A stretch of 64,000 nucleotides of DNA from Ustilago trichophora (GCA_900323505.1 OOIN01000010.1:434001-498000), one strand, 5' to 3'; shown: positions 29,101 through 39,809, counted from the first letter of the stretch. Notes: a model not told the origin generated them from the letters alone. Numbers and translations: made by a program.

Positions 29101-29880
29101 ATGCTGCTGGATGAGGCAGACGATGTAGATGAGCAGCAAATTGCCGAGGCAGAGAAGAGACTCTTGGTAGCAGCAGCCTTGCGTGAGGCAAAGGAGGTGG
29201 AAGCAAGCCCTGAGCCTACTGCTGCTTCGAGGCGTGGACCGTTCATGTGGCGGGACACGACCGAGGAGGTGGGTGGTACTGCCACGCCTTCCGGGCCCGC
29301 CGACGCTGAACCTGTACAGTCGGGTGTCCCTTCTGTCACACACACGACTGCAATCGGAACACCAGCAGAGGTGGAAGATGCCAAGCCGGTCGTGTCTGCT
29401 CTGCTCGCTGAACTCGAAAAGGTCGAAGCGCAGCTCGAGCCACTGCCAAAACCTCTAGCGCAGGTGGTGGAGGAAGAAGTGATTCGACCTTTGACCGGCA
29501 ATACGTTGGACCTTCTCCATCTGGTTGCTGTCTATCTCAAGACGCCAGGCTCAGAAGCACTCAACCTGGAAGAGATTGAAGCACGATTGCTGCGGAACAA
29601 AGTCACACCACATCAGCTCGAAGGCGTCGACTCATCGCTGCTCGTTGCGCCAGCTGCTAAAGCGACCGCCCCGATTGTCGCACCCACCGCACCGCTGACC
29701 CCACCGCTGCCACCGCGGCAGTTGCAATCGCAGCCGCATGCGCCGCATGCGCCAATTCCGTTTGCAGCGGAATTGAAGTGGCTCAAAGATCAGCCGGGTC
29801 TGACGCAACTGCTGGATGAAGCTCGCAACGACACCGACAGTCTAGGCTCTATTATCAACTACATAATCCAGAGTGCATGA
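26176..29880 (+). CDS. Bromodomain protein (BRD7/BRD9-like)
   Basis: A 1234-residue protein with one bromodomain at about 197-303: LYEALPKLIENLQRRD, FFCEPVNPDDVPGYTDVIKSPMDFGTM, then VISNAQTFNPEGTLYYNEAKRI with the acetyl-lysine-binding Asn. A Glu/Asp-rich stretch (about 75-160) precedes it. The rest is mostly disordered with Ala-rich and Lys/Asp-rich tracts. A conserved-looking helical region at about 870-1010 (DWSYFRPTLTRLLEITDLGPFG, then EEGIEAIKAELMQKG) resembles the region after the bromodomain in BRD7/BRD9, subunits of SWI/SNF-type remodellers. Acetyl-histone reading is a safe inference; the specific complex is not. The start is the ATG at 26176. Confidence 0.85.
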   Translation: MAQHGRGADSHPDEPPVKRRTLQIKLGRPKPPADFQHAEQASPSLNRSRPGSSLGIRISLKRKPSVPESQATRPRFAAQYAEDAEEDVDEGEDHQVDAGDASEQDDDEDGEDDNDDDREGDDDEEEEGEEEEGEEGDEEVEDADGDANGGEQDAEAALGNIATDADGAASNPRIRGKNGAFKPTTAGNSNPSRRPIKRLRSKGLYEALPKLIENLQRRDSYKFFCEPVNPDDVPGYTDVIKSPMDFGTMQRKVDDRLYSHMEEFKADFQLVISNAQTFNPEGTLYYNEAKRIGVWGSRAIEREGMAVNDNGRAGVKGDEARRQKRLARQAAASTSAAGLGLDAGEVLGRRQLRGATLQQQQAQGEATLHHMNDGQAASGYDAASGELTTRSAARGSQFAFSAGVQALMEAARVTSQARQRAAIALGLAGGGALMREDSVQPGGGLKAEGDADVDLEDEDDEDISDEDVPRASIARGRESRERSVTVDGAAGSASRRFGSSQPGGTPSTPMGQRQASPDALRKRLAAVTGTPIQALASPMGQNAAGGTSRASKHAKGKQRLGALGTPKRLLARTGLAGSATPVSGAGPISGATDTSGLPMDAAAAAAAAAQLMANMSQTQLQPGIANYSFDDDGSVNPDDLDDLQAFLTLHRSDRHILMPTIESLHPIPFIPGDYTGSGTGDKDEDKDKEKDLPKAKTKAKDKAAADDGDDDDEDGKGESREKGDKDPLSALPPSRPGAPDPLYSAIAPEPEPLQSNLSHDVESLPPHFRNLPFHAPSLTAEEKKLPSAPYSWSNPAYVEALKNDKRPKKQKDHQREKERETLEDWSYFRPTLTRLLEITDLGPFGALVPRVEDSQTAPAAKAAPKGKAARTAKPKEAKTTQAIEFSTTLLAEEGIEAIKAELMQKGQGFTLPREILNRYVQAARIVTAKRTKGILSHKEKQDASRNLSDMVYAGVTSNAYIRSVGEFVGGAMQHAMLLDEADDVDEQQIAEAEKRLLVAAALREAKEVEASPEPTAASRRGPFMWRDTTEEVGGTATPSGPADAEPVQSGVPSVTHTTAIGTPAEVEDAKPVVSALLAELEKVEAQLEPLPKPLAQVVEEEVIRPLTGNTLDLLHLVAVYLKTPGSEALNLEEIEARLLRNKVTPHQLEGVDSSLLVAPAAKATAPIVAPTAPLTPPLPPRQLQSQPHAPHAPIPFAAELKWLKDQPGLTQLLDEARNDTDSLGSIINYIIQSA

Positions 29881-31006
29881 TCCGATGGCATGCATCTCTT
29901 GTTCGGTCTCGCGTTCCGAAGTCTGTCTGCATTGTCGGAATCATACTCGACACCACAAAATTGCTGGTCTTGACAGCGTCATCTTTTGTACTATAAAGTA
30001 TTCTGTAATTGGTTTTTTCTAAGACAAAGTATAGTCAGAGAAGTGGGATGAGGTTTCATGTACTATATCACAGAAGGCCGAGGGTTGCTTGTGTCAAGAA
30101 TGTTAAGTCTACGAAAAGCGGATGAAAGCTCGGCCTTGACCGAAAAACCGAAAAAGAGAGGCTGCGTGAGGACGAGCGCCACCAATAGAAGAGACTTTGA
30201 AAGTGAGCTATGCAAGGGTGCAGGCGTGTGGCAAAAAAAAGAAGAAAAAAAGAAAAAAAAAAATTAAAAATTTTCTGAACCCTGAAGGAAGGTAGCAGGC
30301 GAAGGAGCTGTGTGTACAAAATCGGGTGATTTTCACATCGTGGTGGCTTTGATGGTGTCGTGCTGTGTACTGTAGACGGGGACGCCTTTTTTTCGCAAGA
30401 AGGGAGAAATGTGCAAATTTAAATTTGGCTGCTTCCAAACGACGCGTTCCGTTCAAAATCATACCACTGGAGTGACTTCAGCAGGCAGAGAAATGAAATT
30501 TCTCAAAGTCTCACCTAAGCGTTCGGCGACTCTTTGTGCCCCCCAAAAAAAAGAGAGGTGAGAAGAAAGCAAGGATCGACAGGCAATCTGCCGCTAAAAA
30601 TGGGCTGTTCGCTTCCAAAGTAACACGCGCTGCCACAGATGGCCTTGTTTTGCGTTCCACGAAACGCCGAACACACAGACAGGCACACGCTCGCCACGAA
30701 TTTTTTAGGCTGTGTGTGTACAGTACAGTGTGGATGAGGATGTGCACAGTGCAAGGCTGAGCGTGCTGCGTGCTTATGCGCAGATCGCTGCCAGAGTAGT
30801 TGATACGGAGAGCGTGTGTTGCTGGTTCTTGGGCAAGCCACACAGATCAAGTACTCGTCATCTGCTTCCACTTGATTCCGTCCCACCACCATCACCCTCA
30901 CCATCATCATCACCTTCCCTCTATATCAGCGCTTCGTGCGTTTGTTTCATTCTGACATCCCCATCGCATCTGGAGCTATCACACGATTGGTAGCGTTTCC
31001 GTCACG
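29881..31006. promoter_or_regulatory. Upstream region of ERG25
   Basis: 1.1 kb without a recognised gene. It holds an A-rich tract at about 30232-30275, a GTACAGTACAGT element at 30718-30729, and a CA/CT-rich leader with a TATATC at about 30922 just upstream of ERG25. No sterol-response element could be identified with confidence. Confidence 0.4.
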
Positions 31007-31948
31007 ATGGAGTTCGTTGCACAGCAGTTCAACTCGACCGTGGGGTCGCTCATGAACCCGGCCACCACTCAGTTTGCCGCTGACCTGTACAAGAATACCG
31101 ACATCGCTTCACTCAACGTTTTCGAGAAGGCATGGGCCAACTGGTACCTCTACTGGGGCAATCCCGTCCTTGCCACAGGTATCATGTCGTTCCTCCTGCA
31201 CGAGATCGTCTACTTTGGTCGTGCCATCCCTTGGATCATTATCGACGCCATGCCCAGCATGCGCAAGTACAAGCTGCAGGACGACAAGGTTCCCACCCCT
31301 GAGCAGCAGTGGAAGTGCACCAAGTACGTGCTGCTTTCGCACTTCACCGTCGAATTGCCGCAGATCTGGTCGTTCCACCCCATCTGCGAGTACTTTGGTC
31401 TCGCCACCCACGAGGTTCCCTTCCCGCACTGGTCGACCATCGCATGGCAGATTGGCGTCTTCTTTGTCTTTGAGGATGCTTTCCACTACTGGGCTCATCG
31501 CGCTCTCCACTGGGGACCTCTGTACAAGCACATTCACAAGAAGCATCACGAGTACTCGGCTCCGTTCGGTCTCGCTGCTGAGTATGCACACCCTCTCGAG
31601 GTGCTCATCCTCGGTACGGGTACCATTGGCGGTCCTTTCTTGCTCTGCGCCATTACCAAGGACCTGCACATCTTGACCGTCTACATCTGGATCGTACTGC
31701 GTCTGTTCCAGGCTATCGACGCTCACTCTGGCTACGACTTCCCCATCTCGATGCACAACTGGATCCCCTTCTGGGCAGGCGCTGACCACCACGACTACCA
31801 CCACCAGGCGTTCGTTGGCTGCTATTCGACCTCGTTCCGATGGTGGGACCACGTTATGGGCACTGACCTTTCCTACAAGCGTGCTCGTGCTCGCCAGGCC
31901 GAGAAGAAGCGACAGGCTCTCGAGGGCGCCAAGGCCAAGGCTCAGTAA
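31007..31948 (+). CDS. ERG25: C-4 methylsterol monooxygenase
   Basis: A 313-residue ER membrane enzyme of the fatty-acid-hydroxylase superfamily. Di-iron histidine boxes: HYWAHRALH, HKKHHEY and DHHDYHHQAF, plus HSGYDFP between them. Hydrophobic spans precede and separate the boxes (for example TGIMSFLLHEIVYFGRAIPWIII). Erg25 oxidises the C-4 methyl groups of 4,4-dimethylzymosterol, together with Erg26 and Erg27, in ergosterol synthesis. Length and motif spacing match the family. The C terminus is basic (KRARARQAEKKRQALEGAKAKAQ), consistent with a cytosolic ER-retention tail. The start is the ATG at 31007; no introns. Confidence 0.96.
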   Translation: MEFVAQQFNSTVGSLMNPATTQFAADLYKNTDIASLNVFEKAWANWYLYWGNPVLATGIMSFLLHEIVYFGRAIPWIIIDAMPSMRKYKLQDDKVPTPEQQWKCTKYVLLSHFTVELPQIWSFHPICEYFGLATHEVPFPHWSTIAWQIGVFFVFEDAFHYWAHRALHWGPLYKHIHKKHHEYSAPFGLAAEYAHPLEVLILGTGTIGGPFLLCAITKDLHILTVYIWIVLRLFQAIDAHSGYDFPISMHNWIPFWAGADHHDYHHQAFVGCYSTSFRWWDHVMGTDLSYKRARARQAEKKRQALEGAKAKAQ

Positions 31949-33590
31949 ACTGGTCCTTAGCTTTACAACTTGAAAAGTTCACATTCTCACCGCTCTTGTT
32001 GCTCCATCTCATGAATGACTTGTGCGTAGTGCTTACGCTTGTGTACAGGTCGTGACATCGGCTGTGCTTTCGACCGCACCTGATTGCGGCAAAGTAATAA
32101 GCCCTTGATTGTAAATAGCTTCCTAGCAAACCGACACCTCTTTTCCAAACTTGCCCGCTGCTGTGACAAGCTGGAGATGCCGTTTTTTTTTTTTTTTGCT
32201 AGGATAGGTCCCCAATAATCATACTAGATTGCTTCGAATCTTGGTCGTGGTGCCTAGCATGTCTTATTCACGGATAGCTCGGTTTAGATTTTCCTACTGA
32301 AATGACTTGAGACGCCGATGCAGATCGGACAGGCCCGATCACGGTCTGCTCTCGACACTGAAAAGAGCTTGTGCTTTTTAGATGGTCCCGATCTGATACT
32401 GCGATTGTGTGAGATGAGGAAAGAGCTTGAGTGTGAGTAAACTTTTGTTGCCAGCGGAAAGGCTGTGATTTGACTTGGTTGTTGCAAAGCAATGAACGAG
32501 CAAGGAGCCTCTCCTTTGTGCTGCAAGAGAAGGAAGAAAGCGAAACAAATTGAGACCCTTAAGTGTCTTTAAGGGCGAAAAAATGTCGCATCTCTGTGAG
32601 TCTTTGTTCTGGTTCAACCTCGCCTAAGTGAAAGAGAAAGGCTTTCAAGGGGGGGTGTGCCTTGCAGATCTCTCTCCTTTGCACAATCTCGATTCTTTGT
32701 GTCCTTGTTTAAAGCTACGCTTGTTTTGGTCCATTGTTCTCTCACAGCTCAGAGTGATTGTAGTACAGTCTATTTGGTGGGGACTCCATTCCTTGACTTC
32801 TAGACCAGAGCCAATCTTGAATACAGTAGGACAGGTTTCACGCATGATATCGTACAGCTGTGTGCCGTGGCAGCTGGGCGTCAAAGTTAGGTTTCTTTTC
32901 TTTGCTGTTGCCTCGTTTGCGAGCATGGAGAGCGCAGAGAGCAACACTCACACACTTCTGATTCAGCCACACTGTCACACAGACCACAGCACAGCACATA
33001 GTCCAGCACATGCACCGACTTATCCGCTCAGACCCCTCTTGGGCTTCTCCCCTTGCCTCTCTCCTTCTCTATCACCCACACTCCTCTTTGAACCGTCACA
33101 GTCCCACTCGTTGCTCCCAAAGGGCAGGTCTCACCTTCCTTCAAGCCTTCGACTGTCGCCATCATCAAGCTTTCTTCCATCTTCCCACCACCGGCTCCAT
33201 CTCATCTCTAAAGGGGTATCTGTTTCTCTAACAACCTCCCGACCTCGACCGTTCTTTACAGCATTGATACCCATTGTGCAACCGTTGCTCCAATCATATA
33301 CCATCCCAACTTAAGATTAGGTTTACCTTTTCGACCTCGCCGCTGCATTTGCGACATTTCATATCAGCCAGACTCCTCCGGGTCTCTCTTCATCTAGCCA
33401 TCACCTCTCTCCGACTTTTCGGCAACTCAATCTCTCCTGCGTCATATACAAAGCCTTCAATCAACGCGCGGCCACCTACAAAGCTTCATCACAGTCTTTC
33501 TTCATCAAACTCTTCTTTCGCCTCACGCCACCATTCCCAGCACCCGTCATTTGCGCCTTTCAAAAGAGAGCGCCACGGCGTCTATAAACC
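31949..33590. promoter_or_regulatory. Long upstream region of the MSB1-like gene
   Basis: 1.6 kb without a recognised gene. A 15-nt T run sits at about 32185-32199. From about 32940 to the ATG the sequence is strongly C/T-rich, which fits a long 5' leader; an intron in the leader is possible but not identified. Confidence 0.4.
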
Positions 33591-36500
33591 ATGCCTGGCC
33601 TCTTCTCCCGAAGGCCTAAAGCCAAAGGCCCCACTTTGCTCAATTCTACCAAAGGCTACCTTGGCGCCGTCAGCTCGGCCGATATCGATCGGCTTGGCCT
33701 TTCATCTCCCACGCCTAGCACAGCCGATGCCCACCTCCTCCCCAACGTGCCAACCAAAGATGACCTTCCAACGCCCCCGCCCAAGGGACCTGCTGGCAGC
33801 TCCAGCTTTCATGCTCCTGCTCAGCCAGCCAGCTACATCAGTCGCCAGACCTCCAACTCCTCCCAACTTCCTCTTCAGCCACTCCCTGCCACCATGAACG
33901 AGTTTGGTCAAATGCAGACCCAAGCTACTGTGCAACCTGCCACAATCGCTTCCTATACACAGTCAGCAGACAAGCAGTATCTTCAGTCGCCTTCCGCTTA
34001 TACCTTGATTGGCGCTCGACGCCCATCTCCTACGCTGCATAGCTTTTCGTCAAGGTCGCATCTCGGTCGCCAACAGTCGTCTTCGTCTTCCGTATACGAT
34101 GCTTCTTCAGTTTCCAACCCTGCTGCCATGCTTAGATCTACTTATGCTTATGGATATATTACCGAAGGATGGCACGTGCAACTAGAGGCAGCTCGAGTGT
34201 TGGCTCTCCTCGAGGCCTGCGGTGACCAAATTCGCAATCGAGGTCTTGACAATCCGCTCATCTTTTCATCGATGGCACTAGATCTCTCCCCTGCCAATGT
34301 GGCATCGCTCATCAAGCTCTTCACCACCAGCTCTGCTGGCCAAAGATCGCTTCCCCCTGCTTTCCTTGACGAGATCCGCTACGCCAACCCACACGATCTT
34401 GCAGCTGTCATCAAATGGGCTTTCGCTCGCATGGGCCGTGTTCTTGCCGTACCTGTGCCCGTGCCTGGCGCAAAGAAGGGCGAGCTACGAGAAGAGATGG
34501 TCTACGTACAGCAACGCGGCTTCCTCGACCTCGAAGCATACAACGCCTGGCGTGATCAGGAACGCCGGCAACAGTACCCTGCGACTGCATTCAAGGACTT
34601 CTTAGCACACCTTGGGCACGAGATTTCCAAGCTGCTCAGCTCGCTTTTCTCGCTTCTGTCGTCCACGGCTAGCTACTCGCTCAAGAATGGCATGATGCCC
34701 GCAAAGCTCTGCAAGCATTTCGGTCCCTTGCTCTTTGGTCTACCCGAGGACGAGACATTTGCCCGTACCTATGACGCTTATGTTCGAGCCAGCAATGCCA
34801 CTGAACACCTCTTACTTGCATACATTCGATTCCAGGGCACTACCGCAGCACTCCCGCCAAGACTTGCCCAGCATGTTAGCGGCTACCCTTCCATCTTGCA
34901 ATCCGAGATCACGCTCCCTTCGGCCTCGTCCAAGCTTGTCCCTATCACGCAGATCGAGCGCAATGTGCGACTCTACAGCGCCGATCTTGTCCAGTCTGCA
35001 TGCGAAGTCGACTTGACAGAGTCTTGTCCCGAGTGGCAGGACTGCCGCGACACCAACGAGGCGCTTGGCAAGGACCCGCAGCTATCCGACAAGTTCAGGA
35101 AGCTCATCAACCTTCGAGGCGGAGCGATCCAGGGTCGAAAAGCAGGCGTAGGACGGGCACGCGATCTCTCCGCCGAGGATGACGATGCTGTCGCTGCCCA
35201 CTCTTCGCTCGTCAGCAAACGTTGGGACGACTTTATGTCCGATGGCTTCTCGGCGCCAGACTCTTCCAAGCTCGCCTTTGATCTCAATGAAAGTGCGCGA
35301 CGCAACCGTATCGCTAAACGCGAGACGGTGCAGTGGAATGATTTCTCCAAGGACGGATTTCAGAACGGCGACAGCGAAAACTTGTCAGATGTGCTCAGTT
35401 TTGACCATGTGCTCAAACAAGATGTTCAAAATTGGCCTTCCGAGCGTGACCAGCTCCACGCCAAGCTCAAGTCGAGGCAGGATAAATTGCCTGCTTTCAA
35501 CTATGATACCACTCCTCGACTCTTGGCCAGCCCCACCCTCGCTGGTGCACCTGAAGGAATCCTCGACAATCATCCCATCAGCCGGATGGACGAGACGTTT
35601 GCAGATGTGTGGGCCGACTACCTACTGGGTAGTGGCTGGAGCAACCGCGATGAGCTCACGCATCGCAATGCTAACTTTGTCGTTCTCCAGTACAAATCTC
35701 GGCCCAACGCCAGCACTGTCGGCTCCCAGAGTGCTGGGTCGAGTCTGTCTGCGCCGACACGCTTCCAGGTTTCGGCAAGGAAGGATGAGAACGTTCCCAA
35801 AGACGAGCGTGTGGACGCTGCCTGGTTCGTCATCCAGGAAGTGGTGCCCGCACAGTACCGTGCTGATCTCGAGGCTTCGGGTCGCGGCACGTCCAAGGGT
35901 AGAGCAATGATTCGCAAGCTGACCATGTTCCGCTCGCGCAAGGACAAGGAGAAGTCTAATGGCAACATTCACGAGAAGACCACTGATTCGGCAGATGACG
36001 TCTTCAGACCTGGACCAGGCGGGTCGACGAAACGCATCCTTCTCAGCGATCAGCTCAAGCGCAACGGTTCTAAAAACGGCTCCCGCTCCTCCCTGCGAAG
36101 TCACAGGACGAGTTCCGATAAGGATCGACCTGGTAGTGCTGCCGCCCACGCCAAAGGAGAGGAGAGCGCAAGCGAGGATCACTCGAACAATGGTCACGCG
36201 CAGTTCCGCAGCGAAGGCCACCAGACAGGTAGCAAGCTGATCTCGACGCTGAGGGCTAAGAGTATTCGCGTAGTCAAATCGGCACGTCGGGGAGCTTCCA
36301 GTCCGGCGCTAAACTCGCATGTTGCGGCCGTGGATGATTTTGGAATGCAGTCAAACAAGGGCCGGTCACGCACTCAGCAAGGTGACATGTTTGTCGACCG
36401 CTCGTTCACCAGTGCCGACTTTGAGACCAGGAGCGTTGCCACTGACGATGCGTCGTTGGCGGGGAATGACGATGCTGCCAGCGTTGCTTCTTCTTCTGGA

Positions 36501-37817
36501 GCGCCAAAGCGGAAGCCGAGCCAGCTTAAAGCAAGGGAGGGAGCCAAGCGCCAACAGGGTGGCAAGGACGACGCGTGGATTGACATCATGGTCAAAGCCA
36601 ATGGCGACCGTATGAGTGGCCAGGATGCTCCCTCGACCTCTGCGCGAACTGGATCTCTCGGCCTGCCCGCTTCTCAGATGGACGAGACTGCCCAGCTCTC
36701 CGTCGCGGAGCCTTACACTGGCGCAAGCACCCCTCGAACGCACCAGCTGGCGCTCTCCGGATCGGACGAGACGTTTCCCTCCGGCGTCCCTCGGTCTTCT
36801 ACTCCTCCGCTCACAGCCAGTGCCAAGGGCACCCCCGATACAGATCACGCCGACACCCTCGGCATTGACCGAATCAACTCGAGCGCTTCAGACGCAGGGA
36901 GTGAACCGGACACAACCACGCGCTCCGACGTTCCAATGCGCGACGCCTCTTTGCGCGATGCAACGCCCGTATCTACGCCTTTGAAACCTGCACCCCCGCT
37001 CGACCCCGTTGCGGCGGCACGACTGGCGCTGAAATCACGCAAAGAGCTGCCCCCACGCGCACCAGCCCAGATTGACACCAAGAAGCTGGTCGAATCTCTG
37101 CGTGCCGGTTTGTCGCCCATTGAAGCGGTGAGGGCGAGTAAAGACATTCGTGCTGCTTCTCCTGCCTCACCATTGAATGCATTCAGCGGTTTGACCAGTC
37201 AACCTCAGCCCACGTCTCCCTCTCCCTCTCCCGCGGTGCTAGCGGTGAAGCCAAAGGGGTACAGAGATCCTTTTGCCAAAGATCCGGTAGCCGGACGCGT
37301 TGCTGATGTAGCGAGCCGATTTGGTGGTCGCGCGGCTGCATCCGGGATTCCTGTGGCCGTGATTGGGAAAAGCGAGAAGCCGCTTCCGCCTGTCGCTGCT
37401 TCACCCACCACCCCTACCCCTATAGCTGGTGGCGAAAATGGCGGAACAGCAGCAATCGGCAACGCTCTTTTGAGGAGCAGCATGGAATCGCGCGATCCGG
37501 ACGAGATCTACCCGGAAGACGCAGTAAGCAATTTTGACCCTCGTGATCGCTATCAGTCCTCTTCCTCTACCGATAGCCCAGTCGGTCGTCATTTGGAGCT
37601 CGAAGAAGTTGATGGTGGGGATATGGAGAATCTTACACATGGTGAGAGCTCCTACGCATGGCGCAAAACAGGGTTGGTAGCTGCAGAAGGTGACGAGGAT
37701 GACGAGGGTGAGAATGAGGCACCAACGAGGTTCGCCCAACCCTATCAACCGGGTATGCCGCTGGATAACGTCTTGGAGGAGAGCGAGAGCGTGGTTAGTG
37801 GCTCGACCAATCTTTGA
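33591..37817 (+). CDS. MSB1: Msb1/DUF1708 RhoGAP-like morphogenesis protein
   Basis: A 1408-residue protein. Residues about 180-500 match the Msb1/Mug8 domain (DUF1708, a RhoGAP-like fold): YAYGYITEGWHVQLEAARVLALLEACGDQIRNRG, ALDLSPANVASLIKLF, DFLAHLGHEISKLLSSLFSLLSSTASYSLKNGMMPAKLCKHFGPLLFGLP. In yeast Msb1 acts with Cdc42/Bem1 and Rho1 in bud emergence. The C-terminal 800 residues are disordered, with basic Ser-rich blocks around 775-920, where phosphorylation or membrane binding might occur. The start at 33591 (accATGcct) leads MPGLFSRRPKAKGP, typical of this family in fungi. GAP activity is not implied by the fold. Confidence 0.85.
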   Translation: MPGLFSRRPKAKGPTLLNSTKGYLGAVSSADIDRLGLSSPTPSTADAHLLPNVPTKDDLPTPPPKGPAGSSSFHAPAQPASYISRQTSNSSQLPLQPLPATMNEFGQMQTQATVQPATIASYTQSADKQYLQSPSAYTLIGARRPSPTLHSFSSRSHLGRQQSSSSSVYDASSVSNPAAMLRSTYAYGYITEGWHVQLEAARVLALLEACGDQIRNRGLDNPLIFSSMALDLSPANVASLIKLFTTSSAGQRSLPPAFLDEIRYANPHDLAAVIKWAFARMGRVLAVPVPVPGAKKGELREEMVYVQQRGFLDLEAYNAWRDQERRQQYPATAFKDFLAHLGHEISKLLSSLFSLLSSTASYSLKNGMMPAKLCKHFGPLLFGLPEDETFARTYDAYVRASNATEHLLLAYIRFQGTTAALPPRLAQHVSGYPSILQSEITLPSASSKLVPITQIERNVRLYSADLVQSACEVDLTESCPEWQDCRDTNEALGKDPQLSDKFRKLINLRGGAIQGRKAGVGRARDLSAEDDDAVAAHSSLVSKRWDDFMSDGFSAPDSSKLAFDLNESARRNRIAKRETVQWNDFSKDGFQNGDSENLSDVLSFDHVLKQDVQNWPSERDQLHAKLKSRQDKLPAFNYDTTPRLLASPTLAGAPEGILDNHPISRMDETFADVWADYLLGSGWSNRDELTHRNANFVVLQYKSRPNASTVGSQSAGSSLSAPTRFQVSARKDENVPKDERVDAAWFVIQEVVPAQYRADLEASGRGTSKGRAMIRKLTMFRSRKDKEKSNGNIHEKTTDSADDVFRPGPGGSTKRILLSDQLKRNGSKNGSRSSLRSHRTSSDKDRPGSAAAHAKGEESASEDHSNNGHAQFRSEGHQTGSKLISTLRAKSIRVVKSARRGASSPALNSHVAAVDDFGMQSNKGRSRTQQGDMFVDRSFTSADFETRSVATDDASLAGNDDAASVASSSGAPKRKPSQLKAREGAKRQQGGKDDAWIDIMVKANGDRMSGQDAPSTSARTGSLGLPASQMDETAQLSVAEPYTGASTPRTHQLALSGSDETFPSGVPRSSTPPLTASAKGTPDTDHADTLGIDRINSSASDAGSEPDTTTRSDVPMRDASLRDATPVSTPLKPAPPLDPVAAARLALKSRKELPPRAPAQIDTKKLVESLRAGLSPIEAVRASKDIRAASPASPLNAFSGLTSQPQPTSPSPSPAVLAVKPKGYRDPFAKDPVAGRVADVASRFGGRAAASGIPVAVIGKSEKPLPPVAASPTTPTPIAGGENGGTAAIGNALLRSSMESRDPDEIYPEDAVSNFDPRDRYQSSSSTDSPVGRHLELEEVDGGDMENLTHGESSYAWRKTGLVAAEGDEDDEGENEAPTRFAQPYQPGMPLDNVLEESESVVSGSTNL

Positions 37818-38417
37818 GTTGGGCTGAAGGCTGATGTGGGATCCGAGGAGGGTTTGCTGGATCTTGATTGTTTGGTGCTTGTTTGATTTGTTTGTCAAGG
37901 TATATTTTTTTTTTTTTTTTAATTTTGGCAATGCATACCGCTGGTTGAATAGTTATGTTCTTTTTTGCGTTGGTATGGGTCGTGTGTGTGGTGTGAGGCC
38001 AGTGTGGCAGGGTGTTGAGATGTTGGGATGATTCTGTGATGGTGTGATTGTCTGACTCGATTGCGACGACTTATCTTTCGAGTGTGACAAGGTGAAACGA
38101 TAACGATGATAGGATCCAGTCGACTCGAATTCACCCTAAAGGTCTAGTGACTGTCATCATACAAGTGTGACATAGCTTCACAAAAACGTATCCACCACTA
38201 CATTGCTTCGAGCAGATCCAAAAGCTATTTCCTCCTTTTGTTCTCAAAATGTCATGTATGAGACACAAGATGATAAGACGTGACGAGATATCAATGCTTT
38301 GTTGTGTAATTTGATTAGACGTTGGCAGCGATACAGGCAATTACGAAGGAGCATTAGCGACAAACGACAAACGACAGCTATAATTACATAAACTAAGTTT
38401 TACAGTGGATCAATGCT
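37818..38417. other. Convergent 3' region
   Basis: 600 nt between tail-to-tail genes. It has a T run at about 37905-37920 and no recognised gene. Confidence 0.4.
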
Positions 38418-39809
38418 TCAGGCCAAGTGGTCGGGGTGGATAAAGTCAAAGTTTTCCGACCACCTGTTTTCCTCGACGTGTGATAACTGCATGGAGGTGG
38501 CGTGGTTGTGGTGGTAGAGCGCCGCTTTGGAGAGGGGGCGTGGGGAGGAAGCACGAGGAGTACGAGCTTCGTCCGAGGTATCGCTGCCTCCACCACCTGC
38601 ACGCAGGGATGGTGCACTGGGTTCATCGTGAACCAGGTTGAAATAGTCTTCGTCCACCTTGTCGATACTGTCAGACTCAGGTTCGAATGATGCCGACATG
38701 GCTTGGGATCGCGACCACTCGGCGAAGCGCTGGTTGAGAGCGTCCATCTCAATGTCGAATGCGTCTTCGGCAGGAGTGTCGACCGACTTGCCTTCATCGT
38801 CATCACTGCTGGATGCGTGCTCTGGCTGCTGGTCAACGGCAGGAAGGTTGATCGAGATCATGGAGAGAGGCGAGCGACCCGTTTTGGGTGATGCCGAGGC
38901 AGATCGTGACGACGAGTGTTGAAAGGTATGCTGGTGGATGCTGGGTAGATGCTTGTTCTTCATCTTGGGAGAACAGCTGGAGTGGGTCTTGCTCGATCGG
39001 CTGCTGGGGCGCGATGTTGTAGGTGAGCAAGACATGGGCGAAGGGCCAGCAGCGATGGGGGTCATGACAGTAGAAAGCTTGGACTGCGAAGATCGTCTGC
39101 GCTCACCGAGGAACTCGGGTGCTGGCGGGCCAGCGCGGTGAAGGTGCCGGTGGTTGGCACCGCCAGGCGATGGCCATCCGTACTGCCACCAAGCAGGATT
39201 GGCAGCGTAGCGTCCGACAGGCGAGAGACCGAGTGCCATGATGCGTTGCTGCTCCTCGTGCTCTTCCTGAGTCGCGACGGGGAGCGAATAACTTCGGATC
39301 ATGCCGGCCGATTTGCAAGCAGCAGGCTGAGCAGAGAGATGGGTTGTAGCGGCAATGTCAAGACGGAGGGCCGTCTTGGGACCCAGAGCAGAAGCTGGGC
39401 TGGGAGCCATGGCGGTGCGGGTTGGCTTCATCTGATGCGAGTGGAGAGCAAAGCCTTCCGAGACACCTCGTCGAGCCTGACGTCTGGTGGCTAGGGCGCT
39501 GGGGCCGAGTGGACCGTGGTGGTGGCCAAGCAAGTGAAGAGGTGCAACATTCTCTGTCTGTTCGCTATCTGCCAGCAGGGTGTAAAGCATAGGGTTCTTG
39601 GAGCTGTTGGATGCAGGCGGAAGGGGAAGTAAGGGAGAATAGGGCAACTGAGAGCCAGTGGAGGTCTGAGCGCCACTGGCGGCCTTGGAGCCACGTAGAC
39701 GCGAGCCCGAGTGCGGGTTAGTGGAAGGGTCGTAAAGCGGAGCTTGCTCCGAGATGGAGCGATGACCAAGACTGGGTCTGGCCATTATGGTGGAATGCGA
39801 GTTGGACAT
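38418..39809 (-). CDS. Unrecognised disordered protein
   Basis: A 463-residue frame from the ATG at 39809 (MSNSHSTIMARPSLGHRS); the frame extends further only through a non-ATG codon. No domain recognised. It is rich in Ser, Pro, Ala and His, with a compact aromatic block GRYAANPAWWQYGWPSPGG in the middle and an acidic segment EDAFDIEMDALNQRFAEWSRSQ towards the C terminus, which could be a short amphipathic helix. A long uninterrupted frame with these two ordered islands suggests a real fungus-specific gene, perhaps regulatory. No signal peptide or membrane span. Confidence 0.65.
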   Translation of the reverse strand: MSNSHSTIMARPSLGHRSISEQAPLYDPSTNPHSGSRLRGSKAASGAQTSTGSQLPYSPLLPLPPASNSSKNPMLYTLLADSEQTENVAPLHLLGHHHGPLGPSALATRRQARRGVSEGFALHSHQMKPTRTAMAPSPASALGPKTALRLDIAATTHLSAQPAACKSAGMIRSYSLPVATQEEHEEQQRIMALGLSPVGRYAANPAWWQYGWPSPGGANHRHLHRAGPPAPEFLGERRRSSQSKLSTVMTPIAAGPSPMSCSPTTSRPSSRSSKTHSSCSPKMKNKHLPSIHQHTFQHSSSRSASASPKTGRSPLSMISINLPAVDQQPEHASSSDDDEGKSVDTPAEDAFDIEMDALNQRFAEWSRSQAMSASFEPESDSIDKVDEDYFNLVHDEPSAPSLRAGGGGSDTSDEARTPRASSPRPLSKAALYHHNHATSMQLSHVEENRWSENFDFIHPDHLA